11,088 nt of DNA from Deltaproteobacteria bacterium. GTDB taxonomy: Bacteria; Desulfobacterota; Binatia; UBA9968. The notes under the pieces were generated by a model. That model did no database searches, had not been told where the DNA came from, and saw only the letters and a list, made by a program, of their open reading frames with translations. The translations under genes and the position numbers were made by a program. The DNA lies in assembly GCA_016183145.1 (NCBI GenBank), contig JACPFE010000375.1:1-11088 (forward strand). Direction: 5' to 3'. Shown one piece after another: positions 1 through 7,280 of this stretch (position 1 is the stretch's first letter; every line of letters begins with the position of its first letter).

Positions 1-20
1 CTCCTGTCTTTGTTCCGGAG

Positions 21-476
21 TCATGGCTTTGCATTTATCAGGCTGCGTCGATAGGTCGCTGCCCTCTCTCGAACGATGAAGCCGATCTGCTTTCGCGGCG
101 GATCGAGTTCAGGCGGGGGAGGATTCAGCAGAGACATGATCTGTTGGATAATGTCGGATATGACTCGTTCGTGAATGTTGAGGCGTCTTGTTAGGGCCTT
201 TTCCAGAGCAGCCAATTTGCCAGCCAAGTCCTTTTGCGTCGTGATCATCGCGCGCATCTTCACGAATGCGCGCACGACGAAGACGCTCATCTGAACGGCC
301 TTTTCGCTATGAAGAATGTTGGCAGCCATGACGGCACCGTGTTCCGTGAACGCGAAGGGTAGTGTCCGTCGCCCGCCACGTCCGGTTTTTGACATCGCAA
401 TTTGCGATGTCAAAGCTGCTATTTCTTCAGTGGTCAATTGGAACATAAAGTCAGCCGGGAAACGCTTGGTATTCCG
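21..476 (-). pseudogene. ORF6N-domain protein, 5'-truncated remnant
   Basis: This is the C-terminal part of an ORF6N (KilA-N-associated, phage/plasmid-type DNA-binding) domain protein. The segments FMFQLTTEE, SQIAMSKTGRGGRRTLPFAFTE, HGAVMAANIL and VVRAFVKMRAM follow the family consensus in order. A short helical tail and the usual proline-rich end (LLNPPPPEL, then IGFIV) come next. Homology continues upstream of the first Met (446) as RNTKRFPADF, which the family places inside the domain. It then stops at about 476, and an in-frame stop lies at 501-503 with no usable start codon between. The N-terminal half (roughly the first 50 residues in relatives) is therefore missing, so this is most likely a decayed gene. 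Translation from the internal ATG at 446 would give 141 residues but an incomplete domain. The break coincides with a GGGGACA repeat. Confidence 0.75.
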
Positions 477-634
477 GGGACAGTTTACTTGAATTGCCGT
501 TCAGAATTGGGGAATTGGACTTGGGGCCTGGCCTTGCAATCTTGCGAATCTCACCCCTCAGGGAGTCGCTGATGGAGTCGCGCTTTGCATTGCGACGAGG
601 CAAGAAACGGAACGAAACGGGGACATTCTACATT
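476..634. repeat. Pair of GGGGACA-type direct repeats in gene-free spacer
   Basis: GGGGACAGTTTACTT (476-490) and GGGGACATTCTACATT (619-634) lie in the same orientation and bound about 130 bases with no plausible gene. The first copy sits exactly where homology of the neighbouring ORF6N gene ends. Motifs of this look often border REP-associated (RAYT/IS200-like) transposase genes in related bacteria. That link is from memory, and no transposase is present here. The rest of the spacer up to 703 shows nothing else I recognise. Confidence 0.4.
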
Positions 635-703
635 TCGATCACCGAGCCGTAAGTCATACGTGGCAGACAAACAGGACGCGATTCGTGTCTACCCCGCTTT
701 GTT

Positions 704-1693
704 TTACCGCCCTTCATAGATCTTTGAGATGAAACCTTCGCTCTCCAGCTCAGAGATGAGGCTTCGGTCGATGAAATCTTCGATCTTTAACTGACCTGCC
801 TGGGGCACGGTTGCGGAGAGTTGTTTGAGCGCCACACCCATGACCTTTGAATCTGGGACTGGAACTTTTTCGTGGACGGATTTGTAAACTTCGAAGGTCT
901 TGTCGAGGATTGATCGGTCGCTGGTTTTGAGAAATCTTTGCATCACTTTGACGGTGAAGTCCTTATCGGTCTTCGCCGTTTTGATGCCCTCGATCCAGCC
1001 GCGCAGAAATCTTTTCACGATGTCTCTTTTACCGGAAAGAAATGATCTGCTGACGACCACGGTGCTGCCTGGATAGCGAATCGGCAGTTGGCTGAGATCG
1101 ATCAGCTTGTGAAAGCCGAGTTTTTCGGCCTCAAAAGCAGTATCGCCTGCCACGATGGCGCCATCGACGGCGCCGACTTTGAGCGCGCCGAGCCGTTCCG
1201 GCAATCCGCCGGTCTGAATCACCGCGACGTCCCGATCAGGCGCAAGATTGTAGTGCCGCAACGCTTCGCGCAGCACCAGATCCGAGAGCGACCCATAACG
1301 GTCGCTACCGATCTTCTTTCCCTTCAAGTCTTCGGGCCTTTTTATCAAATCCCGGGTCATGACGACGTGGAGCAATCGATTCGATGTCACGCCCACGGTA
1401 GCCAGCTCCGCCCCTCGAGACCACGCCGTTAGTGCCGGCGCCGAACTCATGTTGGCAATGTCCACTTGGCCCGACAGAACCGCCGGGATAATTACGGAGC
1501 CCGCCGAAATATAAACGAGCTGGACATCCAGTCCATGTTTCTTGAAAAAGCCGGCGTGATCGGCGATCCAGAGCGGCGCATAGGTGGGCGACAGCGCGGC
1601 GAAGGGAACTTTTAAGCTCTGTGCAGCGGCAGGAGCTGAGGCGTAAAAAAGCCCGAGAATAAGCAGTATGATTTTTAACTTCAACCGCAACAC
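704..1693 (-). CDS. ABC transporter substrate-binding protein (NMT1/THI5-like, SsuA/TauA type)
   Basis: Predicted periplasmic solute-binding protein of 329 residues, usual for the family. The start is GTG at 1693, with GAGAGG about 8 bases ahead. Residues 1-24 form a signal peptide (basic MLRLKLK, hydrophobic core, APAAAQS cleavage region). The mature part opens with the family's first strand and binding-site loop (PFAALSPTYAPLWIADHAGFF). Other typical segments are SAGSVIIPAVLSGQVDIAN, a hinge near RPEDLKGKKIGSDRYGSLSD, and AVDGAIVAGDTAFEAEKLGF. Members bind small amines, sulfonates, thiamine precursors or aromatic acids; this sequence does not reveal the ligand. No ATPase or permease gene is nearby, so it is an orphan component. 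It lies 17 bases after the isochorismatase-fold gene and is probably co-transcribed with it. Confidence 0.88.
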   Translation of the reverse strand: MLRLKLKIILLILGLFYASAPAAAQSLKVPFAALSPTYAPLWIADHAGFFKKHGLDVQLVYISAGSVIIPAVLSGQVDIANMSSAPALTAWSRGAELATVGVTSNRLLHVVMTRDLIKRPEDLKGKKIGSDRYGSLSDLVLREALRHYNLAPDRDVAVIQTGGLPERLGALKVGAVDGAIVAGDTAFEAEKLGFHKLIDLSQLPIRYPGSTVVVSRSFLSGKRDIVKRFLRGWIEGIKTAKTDKDFTVKVMQRFLKTSDRSILDKTFEVYKSVHEKVPVPDSKVMGVALKQLSATVPQAGQLKIEDFIDRSLISELESEGFISKIYEGR

Positions 1694-1710
1694 GCTTTTC
1701 CTCTCAACGT

Positions 1711-2334
1711 TTAGCTGCCGGACGCCCGTTGCAGACCGATGCCATGCGCTAATAGCTCAAGATCTTCGGAACGGGACACAGTCACGTTAAAATTATACGC
1801 ATTGGAGCGGAACTGATGCAGGGCAAAAGGTTGGGACTGCGGGTGAACCCCGTGGATGCAGTCTTCCGGCACGATGCTGTAGTAATTTCTGATGTGAAAT
1901 CCGATGACCGCATGATAGACGCAGTTGCTCGAACCGATGCCGGTAACGACGATCTTATCTCGGCAAGGGCGAAGATCCAGTTTTGCCAAAGTTGCTTCCA
2001 TTGATGTCTTATAAAAGCAATCGTGCGAGGTTTTCTGGACAATGTTCTCCCCCGGCAACGGCTTTAGCTCCTCGACGAAATCAGCGCCCAGACTGCCCAG
2101 CAACAATCCATAGGGCCGCCCGAAAACGGTAAACTCAGGATGGTCCTTGGTACGGATGGATTGCACGTGAATGATCTTTCCGTTGACCTCGCGAAAGCGA
2201 TCGAGGAGGCGGCGAATATTGGCGATTACCGGCTTGACGCCGGGGCCATGCCGCTCGCACCCTTCCACCTGCATATCGACAATGACCAAGCCCGTAGAGT
2301 CGGGATGCAATTCGATCTTGTTTCGGTTTTCCAT
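1711..2334 (-). CDS. Isochorismatase-family cysteine hydrolase
   Basis: Cytoplasmic hydrolase of 207 residues with the alpha/beta isochorismatase fold. The catalytic triad is visible: Asp20 in LVIVDMQ, Lys101 in VQKTSHDCFY, and nucleophile Cys138 in GIGSSNCVYHAV. This triad supports C-N hydrolase chemistry (N-carbamoyl compounds, maleamate, nicotinamide-like amides or ureido acids) rather than true isochorismatase activity. The exact substrate cannot be read from the sequence. SSNCVYHA departs from the common TNVCVE form, so it is not a standard nicotinamidase. The start is ATG at 2334, with GAGG about 10 bases ahead. It is first gene of a two-gene unit with the NMT1 binding protein. The pairing suggests that an imported amide-type nitrogen compound is hydrolysed here; that is an inference from context only. 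Confidence 0.87.
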   Translation of the reverse strand: MENRNKIELHPDSTGLVIVDMQVEGCERHGPGVKPVIANIRRLLDRFREVNGKIIHVQSIRTKDHPEFTVFGRPYGLLLGSLGADFVEELKPLPGENIVQKTSHDCFYKTSMEATLAKLDLRPCRDKIVVTGIGSSNCVYHAVIGFHIRNYYSIVPEDCIHGVHPQSQPFALHQFRSNAYNFNVTVSRSEDLELLAHGIGLQRASGS

Positions 2335-2368
2335 CTGCCAATCCTCGTCTAAAGTTGGATTGCCAGAG

Positions 2369-2398
2369 AGTATTTCACAGTATGTTTTGAATTGTCAA
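2369..2398 (-). promoter_or_regulatory. Candidate sigma70-type promoter for the hydrolase/binding-protein unit
   Basis: Read on the minus strand, a perfect TTGACA (2398-2393) is followed by 18 bases and then AATACT (2374-2369), directly preceded by TGA, which fits an extended -10 element. A transcript would begin near 2362, leaving a leader of under 30 bases before the ATG at 2334. The region is locally AT-rich. The -10 matches consensus at only four of six positions. Confidence 0.45.
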
Positions 2399-2429
2399 AG
2401 GATCTTTCAAAGTACCGGCCAACGTCAGC

Positions 2430-2446
2430 TTCGGCGTACAGCCGAA
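2430..2446. repeat. Small perfect hairpin between tauE-like and hydrolase genes
   Basis: TTCGGC (2430-2435) and GCCGAA (2441-2446) form a 6-base stem with a GTACA loop. It lies about 160 bases downstream of the TauE-family stop codon and upstream of the next gene's promoter, where a terminator could act. There is no T-run on either strand, so intrinsic termination is doubtful. The rest of 2335-2604 shows no gene. Confidence 0.3.
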
Positions 2447-2604
2447 AACATCGAACATCGTGCCTGACTTGCCTAACTCTGAGTTTAGCCCGCAACCACA
2501 GGTCGTGATTATCAACTCGCTTTGAGACAAAGGGGATTGGGAGCGGAAACGAATTTCCCGAAGCCCACGTTCTTTACCGGGGTCCGACTGGCTCAGGCGC
2601 GTTA

Positions 2605-3432
2605 CTATCGCAGGACCATGACTCCGAGGACGGTGGCCAGGTAGGCGAGAAATAGCCAGAATTGGATGTCCTCGTCGAGACTGTGCGAGATCTTCACGCC
2701 GAGGGGCGAGCCGATGAGCGCCCCGGTCGAGAGTCCGGCGAAGGCTGGAAGATAGAGATATCCGATGGCCGCCGAGGGAAGGTCAGTTTCATTCAGTCCA
2801 CCGACCACGTAGCCGACCCCCGCACCCACCCCGATAACCGCGGAAAGACCGGCCGCAATGGCCGATGCGAGCTGGATCCGGTACCGGGCGGCACGAAGGT
2901 ACGGCACGATGATGATCGCTGCTCCGGCCCCGAGCAGAGCACCGCACACACCCGTGGCGAGTCCGTAGATCCACAGGGACGCGCCACGCGGCATAGTGGC
3001 GGGCACGTGGATCTCCTCGGAGTCAGCGGACCTCAGCGCGGCTCCGTATCGGCGATGCAACGCGCGGGCGATGGTGTAGCTCACGAACCCAATGAAGAAC
3101 ACGCGAAGGGCCAAGCCGGGCAGGAGATCTCCACAGATCGCGCCTAGAACAGCTCCGATGACAACCCGGGGGGCGATGCGCCGGAACAACGCCCAGTCCA
3201 GATCGCCATGACGATGACGCAGCACCGTGGTGTAGAGCGCGGTGACGACCATGACAACCAGCGATGTGCCAACCGCCAGGTGCATGACATATTTCTCGCT
3301 GACTCCCTCCAGAGGCAGCGCGAACGCCAGCGCCGGCACGATCGTTAATCCACCGCCCAGTCCGAACAATCCAGACACCAGACCGGCGACAACGCCAGCG
3401 ACCAGATAAATCCCGATGATCTCCATCGTCAC
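2605..3432 (-). CDS. TauE/SafE-family membrane transport protein
   Basis: Inner-membrane protein of 275 residues, typical of the sulfite exporter TauE/SafE (DUF81) family. Members export sulfite, sulfoacetate or other small organic anions. The two internally repeated halves are visible. The first carries GLVSGLFGLGGGLTIVPAL at about residues 17-35 and HLAVGTSL. The second begins after a hydrophilic linker near residues 130-148 and carries GLATGVCGALLGAGAAIIIVPYL. About eight membrane segments are expected. The start is uncertain: GTG at 3432 gives MTMEIIG, but the ATG six bases in (3426) is equally good, and neither has a clear Shine-Dalgarno. The gene stands alone on this strand, 270 bases from the hydrolase unit and divergent from the kelch gene. 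The substrate is unknown; no sulfur-metabolism gene is adjacent. Confidence 0.88.
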   Translation of the reverse strand: MTMEIIGIYLVAGVVAGLVSGLFGLGGGLTIVPALAFALPLEGVSEKYVMHLAVGTSLVVMVVTALYTTVLRHRHGDLDWALFRRIAPRVVIGAVLGAICGDLLPGLALRVFFIGFVSYTIARALHRRYGAALRSADSEEIHVPATMPRGASLWIYGLATGVCGALLGAGAAIIIVPYLRAARYRIQLASAIAAGLSAVIGVGAGVGYVVGGLNETDLPSAAIGYLYLPAFAGLSTGALIGSPLGVKISHSLDEDIQFWLFLAYLATVLGVMVLR

Positions 3433-3581
3433 AATCGCCGGACCAGTCTAGCGCAAGATCCAGTGCGCGCAAAGATTTATTCCGGCCCCGTGGTCGATGC
3501 TGCGGCAGCGGGACTGGGGGGCGACGGAGAAGATGGTCGGTGAATCTTGCATTTACGCCTCCTTTTTGAGAACGAGTGACC

Positions 3582-4532
3582 ATGGGTGCATTCATTTCAA
3601 AGGGCTGGATTCAGTCAACTGTGGTTATTGTCGCGTTGGCGGGCTGCTTCGATACAGCAGCTGGGCAAAGCCGCGGAAAATGGACGACACGCGCCCCGAT
3701 GCCGTCATCTCGAACCGAGGTGGCGGTGGTGGAGCTTGGGGCGAAGATTTACGTCATCGGTGGTTTCAGCCAGAGCGGAGACCTGGTCGAAGAATTCGAT
3801 CCGGCGAAAAATAGCTGGAGCCGCCGCGCTTCGCTCCCTAATCCTCTGCATCACGTCGGCGCCGTGACCTTGGCCGGAATGATCTATGTCATCGGCGGAT
3901 ATAGTTCCCGTTGGGGAGCCGTAGACCCGATCTACGAGTACAATCCCTCGTCAGATCAGTGGCGGGGGCGCGCCCCCATGCTCACGCCGCGCGGCGCTTT
4001 GGCCGTGGGCGTCGTGAACGGGAAAATTTTTGCTGTCGGCGGTGTCGGCCCCGATCGAAAAAACAGCAATGCCAACGAGGAATACGACCCCGCAAACGAT
4101 CGATGGGCCAAGCGCGCTCCCATACCGACAGCTAGGGATCATTTGGCGATAGGCGTAGTGGACGGCAAGCTTTACGCAATCGGCGGTAGGTTAGATGGAA
4201 ACTACGCGAGAAACCTCGCCGACAATGAAGCGTACGACCCCGGAGCCGACCGCTGGCGCGCTCACGCGCCGATGCCAACGGCTCGCAGCGGTATCGCTGC
4301 CACAGCTTTGAACGGAAAGATTTTCGTATTTGGCGGTGAATCTCCCGCCGGTACTTTCAACCAGACCGAATCCTATGATCCTACCAAGGACCAGTGGCAA
4401 GCATGGGCCCCCATGCCTACGGCTCGGCATGGTTTAGGGGCGGCGGTCTGGGGAAAGGAAATTTATGTGATTTCGGGCGGCCCCAAGCCGGGAGGCACGT
4501 TTTCATCGGCCAACGAAGTGTTTACACCCTAA
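3582..4532 (+). CDS. Kelch-repeat beta-propeller lipoprotein
   Basis: Protein of about 316 residues from the ATG at 3582; an in-frame GTG at 3576 is an alternative. The N-terminus is a lipoprotein signal: hydrophobic STVVIVALAGC with lipobox LAGC and Cys22 as the modified residue. Six kelch motifs follow, each about 45-50 residues, with a Gly-Gly pair or close variant (VIGGF, VIGGY, AVGGV, AIGGR, VFGGE, VISGG). Each also has the downstream acidic Tyr-Asp-Pro/Trp pattern (EYNPSSDQW, EYDPANDRW, AYDPGADRW, SYDPTKDQW) and a recurring APMPTAR linker. Six blades suggest a complete propeller anchored to the envelope. No catalytic domain is fused, so a binding or scaffold role is likely, with unknown partner. 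The Shine-Dalgarno is weak (GAG about 6 bases ahead). It diverges from the TauE-family gene. Confidence 0.85.
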   Translation: MGAFISKGWIQSTVVIVALAGCFDTAAGQSRGKWTTRAPMPSSRTEVAVVELGAKIYVIGGFSQSGDLVEEFDPAKNSWSRRASLPNPLHHVGAVTLAGMIYVIGGYSSRWGAVDPIYEYNPSSDQWRGRAPMLTPRGALAVGVVNGKIFAVGGVGPDRKNSNANEEYDPANDRWAKRAPIPTARDHLAIGVVDGKLYAIGGRLDGNYARNLADNEAYDPGADRWRAHAPMPTARSGIAATALNGKIFVFGGESPAGTFNQTESYDPTKDQWQAWAPMPTARHGLGAAVWGKEIYVISGGPKPGGTFSSANEVFTP

Positions 4533-4691
4533 AGTCCCAAACTCTTCGAGAGCGGAGCGATGAGAACGTCCCCCGACAATCCAGTCAGCTAAAAAGCGCG
4601 CGCGTCCACGGACTGCTCGCCGAGGTCTAAGATCAATGGTTGAGTTCGGCGCCGCGACTTCATATGATTCCAACGGCTCACCGGAGGCGAC

Positions 4692-6149
4692 ATGGAGACC
4701 ATTCGTTTCGTCGACACCACGCTGCGCGACGGCCATCAGAGCTTGTGGGCGGAGAACATGACCACGGGCATGATGCTGCCGATCGCCGAGAAGCTGGACA
4801 ACGCCGGGTTCGAAGGGATCGAGCTGATTTCCGGCTCGCATCTCAAGAAAACCGTGCGCGAGTTGAGGGAGGATCCCTGGGAGCGCGTGCGGCTGGTATC
4901 CAAGCTCATCACCAAGACGCCGTTGCGGCTCATCGCCGGCCGGGTGAACACGTTCGAATATAATCCGCCGTCGATGTACCGGCTCTTCGTTGAGCGCATG
5001 TCCGCCAACGGCATCCGCGAGGCGCGCATTTCGGACGAGTGGAACGACTACGAGGGCTGGAAGTTCCGCGTCGGCGAGTGCCATCGGGCCGGCCTAAAAT
5101 CAATCTTGAACCTGATTTATTCTGTGTCGCCCAAGCATAGCGACGCTTATTTCGCCGAACGGACGCGCCAGGCCGCGTCGCTGAATCCCTACCGGCTCTG
5201 CCTCAAAGACCCCGGCGGTTTGTTAACTCCGGAAAGAATGGAAACACTGGTGCCGATCATTTTTCAGAACGCCAACGGCGTTCCGGTGGAGCTGCACACC
5301 CACTGCACGACGGGCCTCGGCCCTCTCTGTTGCATCAAAGGAATGAAGCTCGGCATCCGCTCGATCAACACCGCGCTGCCGCCGCTGGCGGACGACACGT
5401 CGAACCCGTCGCTTTTCAACGTCGCCAAGAATGCCCGCGCGCTGGGCTACGCGACCGCTATCGATGAAGAAGTGCTAAGACCCGTGTCGAGACACTTCAC
5501 CGCCATCGCCAAGCGCGAAGGTTTCACCATCGGCGCGCCGGTGGAGTACGATTACACCCAGTACCAGCATCAGGTTCCCGGCGGCATGCTCTCGAATCTG
5601 CGCCATCAACTGCGCAAGGTGGGCCTGGAGCATAAATTTCCCCAGGCGCTGGAGGAAAGCATCCGCGTGCGCGAGGAGTTCGGCTATCCGATCATGGTGA
5701 CGCCGCTGTCGCAATTCGTCGGCAGCCAGGCGGCGATCAACGTCATCGTCGGCGAACGCTATAAGGAGGTCACCGATCAGGTGATCAAGTTCGCCCTCGG
5801 CCACGCCGGAGCCGAAGGCGCGCGCGACATGGACCCGAACGTAAAAGCCAAGATCCTCGACCGGCCACGGGCAAAGGAATGGGCCAAGTGGCAGCCCGAC
5901 GAGCCGAGCGCCGACGACATGCGTCGCAGGCTAAACGCCGAGGGCACTTCCGACGAAGAGCTGCTCTTGCGTTGGATCATCGGCAAGGAGGACATCGACG
6001 CCATGCGCGCCAACCCGCGCCCGCTAGAGTATCTCAACTCCGAGCAGCCGCTGGTCAATCTATTGCAAGAGTTGTCGAAGCGGTCGAAGAACCGCCAGAT
6101 TCATGTCCAGACACCGGGCTTTTCCGTCACGCTGGAGAAGCGCGCGTAA
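4692..6149 (+). CDS. Carboxyltransferase-domain protein (oxaloacetate decarboxylase alpha / pyruvate carboxylase-B superfamily), copy 1
   Basis: HMGL-like TIM-barrel enzyme of 485 residues, followed by a PYC/OADA-type domain. The metal site is intact: Asp13 in TTLRDGHQS, Lys172 in LCLKDPGGLL (the carboxylated lysine of relatives), and His202/His204 in ELHTHCTTG. HQVPGGMLSNL (about 293-303) and VTPLSQFVGSQA (from 336) are strongly conserved; Thr337 falls where the catalytic threonine of carboxyltransferases lies. Family members move CO2 between biotin and a 2-oxo acid. Here the protein ends without a biotinyl domain and without a biotin-attachment lysine motif. The pyruvate-contact motif LLRGxN is replaced by LIAGRVN, and GGATFD by SGSHLKK, so oxaloacetate or pyruvate may not be the substrate. 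The start ATG has GGAGG four bases ahead. The second copy (7459-8928) is about 70% identical by eye. Confidence 0.85.
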   Translation: METIRFVDTTLRDGHQSLWAENMTTGMMLPIAEKLDNAGFEGIELISGSHLKKTVRELREDPWERVRLVSKLITKTPLRLIAGRVNTFEYNPPSMYRLFVERMSANGIREARISDEWNDYEGWKFRVGECHRAGLKSILNLIYSVSPKHSDAYFAERTRQAASLNPYRLCLKDPGGLLTPERMETLVPIIFQNANGVPVELHTHCTTGLGPLCCIKGMKLGIRSINTALPPLADDTSNPSLFNVAKNARALGYATAIDEEVLRPVSRHFTAIAKREGFTIGAPVEYDYTQYQHQVPGGMLSNLRHQLRKVGLEHKFPQALEESIRVREEFGYPIMVTPLSQFVGSQAAINVIVGERYKEVTDQVIKFALGHAGAEGARDMDPNVKAKILDRPRAKEWAKWQPDEPSADDMRRRLNAEGTSDEELLLRWIIGKEDIDAMRANPRPLEYLNSEQPLVNLLQELSKRSKNRQIHVQTPGFSVTLEKRA

Positions 6150-6167
6150 GCGCGGCGCGCTCCGCGC
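6150..6167. repeat. GC hairpin immediately after carboxyltransferase copy 1
   Basis: GCGCGG (6150-6155) and CCGCGC (6162-6167) form a perfect 6-base stem starting at the base after the stop codon. There is no T-run after it. It could protect or process the 3' end, or be the outer edge of the repeat that begins at 6171. Confidence 0.4.
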
Positions 6168-6170
6168 GCG

Positions 6171-6317
6171 GTTCAAATCGTTCAAACAGTTCAAGCCGTT
6201 CAATCCCCCTCCTTCGTCCTCCCCCGCGTCAGCCCGAGGCTGATCCGTCCTTTGGCGGACGCGGGGGAGGAGACAGGGGCTGGAACGATTTGAACGACTG
6301 GAACGATTGGAACCGGC
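6171..6317. repeat. Nested palindromic element with 9-base tandem arrays at both ends
   Basis: The left end holds four 9-base units: GTTCAAATC, GTTCAAACA, GTTCAAGCC, GTTCAATCC (6171-6206). The right end holds four units in opposite orientation: GGAACGATT, TGAACGACT, GGAACGATT, GGAACCGGC (6282-6317). Between them is a perfect 14-base inverted repeat (6217-6230 with 6258-6271, TCCTCCCCCGCGTC and its complement). The central loop contains TCAGCC/GGCTGA (6229-6243) and CGTCC/GGACG (6246-6261). These local stems overlap the 14-base arms, so alternative folds compete. I read no protein here. It resembles dispersed intergenic repeats of related genomes. Bases 6318-6405 contain only a short TTGAAC doublet and the ribosome binding site of the next gene. 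Confidence 0.75.
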
Positions 6318-6390
6318 CCACATGAGTCCAATGCAAAGCTTGAACCTTGAACTATATTTCTGGCAGTGTAATAAGAAAAGAAAACTCACG

Positions 6391-6396
6391 AGGAGG
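6391..6396 (+). promoter_or_regulatory. Ribosome binding site fixing the amidohydrolase start
   Basis: A perfect AGGAGG lies nine bases before the ATG at 6406. It argues strongly against the in-frame TTG at 6307, which would add 33 poorly conserved residues encoded partly by the repeat element. Confidence 0.8.
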
Positions 6397-6405
6397 CTTA
6401 AGCCA

Positions 6406-7263
6406 ATGGCAAGAGACATCGTCGCAATCGACATTCACGTTCATCTTTCCGATGAAACGACCCAGAAGGCCAAAGGGGACCGCACGGCGCAGATGGCCAG
6501 ATACTTTGGCCGGGAGCGGCCGCCGGTATCCATCGACGAGATGGCCGACCAATACCGCGCGCGCAAGATGATGGCGGTCATTATGAACACTCGCGATGAG
6601 ACCGTAACCGGCTTACCTCCGGTACCCAACGATCACGTCGCCAGCGCGGTCAAAAAGCACCCCGACGTCTTCCTGGCTTTTGGCGCCATCGATCCTTGGA
6701 CCGGAAAGCTGGCGCTGGATGAAATCAAGCGCTGCAAGGACCTGGGCCTATCCGGCATGGGCGAGCTCAATCCGGCCCGGCAACACTTCTTCGCCAACGA
6801 CATTCGCTTCTACCCTTTGTGGGAACAGTGCGCGAAGTTGAACATGCCGATTTTGTTCCACGGCGGCATGGCGGCGGCAGGGGCCGGCACGCCGGGCGGC
6901 ATGGGCGTTAAATTAAAATACAGCCAGCCCATCACGCTCGACGAAGTCGCCGCCGACTTTCCGGAATTGAAAATCATCAGCGCCCACCCGACCTGGCCCT
7001 GGACGGCGGAAAGCCTCGCCATCGCGCGGCACAAGGCGAACTACTACATCGATCTCTCCGGCTGGGCGCCGAAATATTTTCCCGCCGAACTCGTGCACAA
7101 CGTCAACACCCTGCTCCAGGACAAGGCGATGTTCGGCTCCGATTGGCCGGCCATCGGCGTGGAGCGCTGGCTGGAAGAATTCCAGCAAGTCAACATGAAA
7201 CCGGAAGTGCGCAAAAAGATCATGCTCGACAACGCGGTGAAGTTCTTCGGCTTGACACTCTAA
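6406..7263 (+). CDS. Amidohydrolase-2 family metal-dependent hydrolase/decarboxylase (ACMSD-like)
   Basis: TIM-barrel enzyme of 285 residues in the amidohydrolase-2 family, which includes ACMSD, gamma-resorcylate decarboxylase and 4-oxalomesaconate hydratase. The metal ligands are in the expected order: His11 and His13 in DIHVHLS, His152 in ILFHGGM, His194 in ISAHPTWPW, and Asp246 in FGSDWPAIG. The MGELNPARQHFFAND segment matches the strand-and-loop before the third ligand. No signal peptide is present, so it is cytoplasmic. The ATG at 6406 follows AGGAGG and begins directly at the first barrel strand. Members either decarboxylate or hydrolyse; sequence alone does not decide. Its position between two carboxyltransferase paralogs in the same orientation suggests a shared pathway for an aromatic or unsaturated carboxylic acid, which is an inference. 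Confidence 0.88.
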   Translation: MARDIVAIDIHVHLSDETTQKAKGDRTAQMARYFGRERPPVSIDEMADQYRARKMMAVIMNTRDETVTGLPPVPNDHVASAVKKHPDVFLAFGAIDPWTGKLALDEIKRCKDLGLSGMGELNPARQHFFANDIRFYPLWEQCAKLNMPILFHGGMAAAGAGTPGGMGVKLKYSQPITLDEVAADFPELKIISAHPTWPWTAESLAIARHKANYYIDLSGWAPKYFPAELVHNVNTLLQDKAMFGSDWPAIGVERWLEEFQQVNMKPEVRKKIMLDNAVKFFGLTL

Positions 7264-7280
7264 TAACAAAAGCAAGATTC

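Noticed and set aside
3023..3595. Minus-strand frame of 190 residues
   Set aside because: It lies out of frame over the TauE-family gene, is rich in Arg/Ser/Gly as expected of a GC-rich shadow, and has no recognisable domain.
4533..4691. Terminator or small gene between the kelch and first carboxyltransferase genes
   Set aside because: Only a 4-base CTCT/AGAG stem without T-run is present near 4544, and no frame has both a ribosome site and any recognisable content.
4503..5084. Minus-strand frame of 193 residues, with similar frames opposite 7393-7911 and 8479-8952
   Set aside because: These are antisense shadows of the carboxyltransferase genes; the matching shadows in both paralogs simply reflect their similarity.
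6162..6317. CRISPR-like array at the 9-base repeats
   Set aside because: Units are 9 bases, contiguous and without spacers, and are inverted between the two ends; no cas gene is nearby.
6340..6374. Possible promoter ahead of the amidohydrolase (TTGAAC at 6347, TAATAA at 6369)
   Set aside because: The spacing of 16 is acceptable, but the -10 matches only three of six positions and TTGAAC occurs as a tandem doublet here, so it is not distinguishable from repeat sequence.
6060..6434. Minus-strand frame with LNGLNCLNDLN and SNRSSRSNRSS runs
   Set aside because: The runs come from the 9-base tandem units, and the rest overlaps the ends of two well-supported plus-strand genes.
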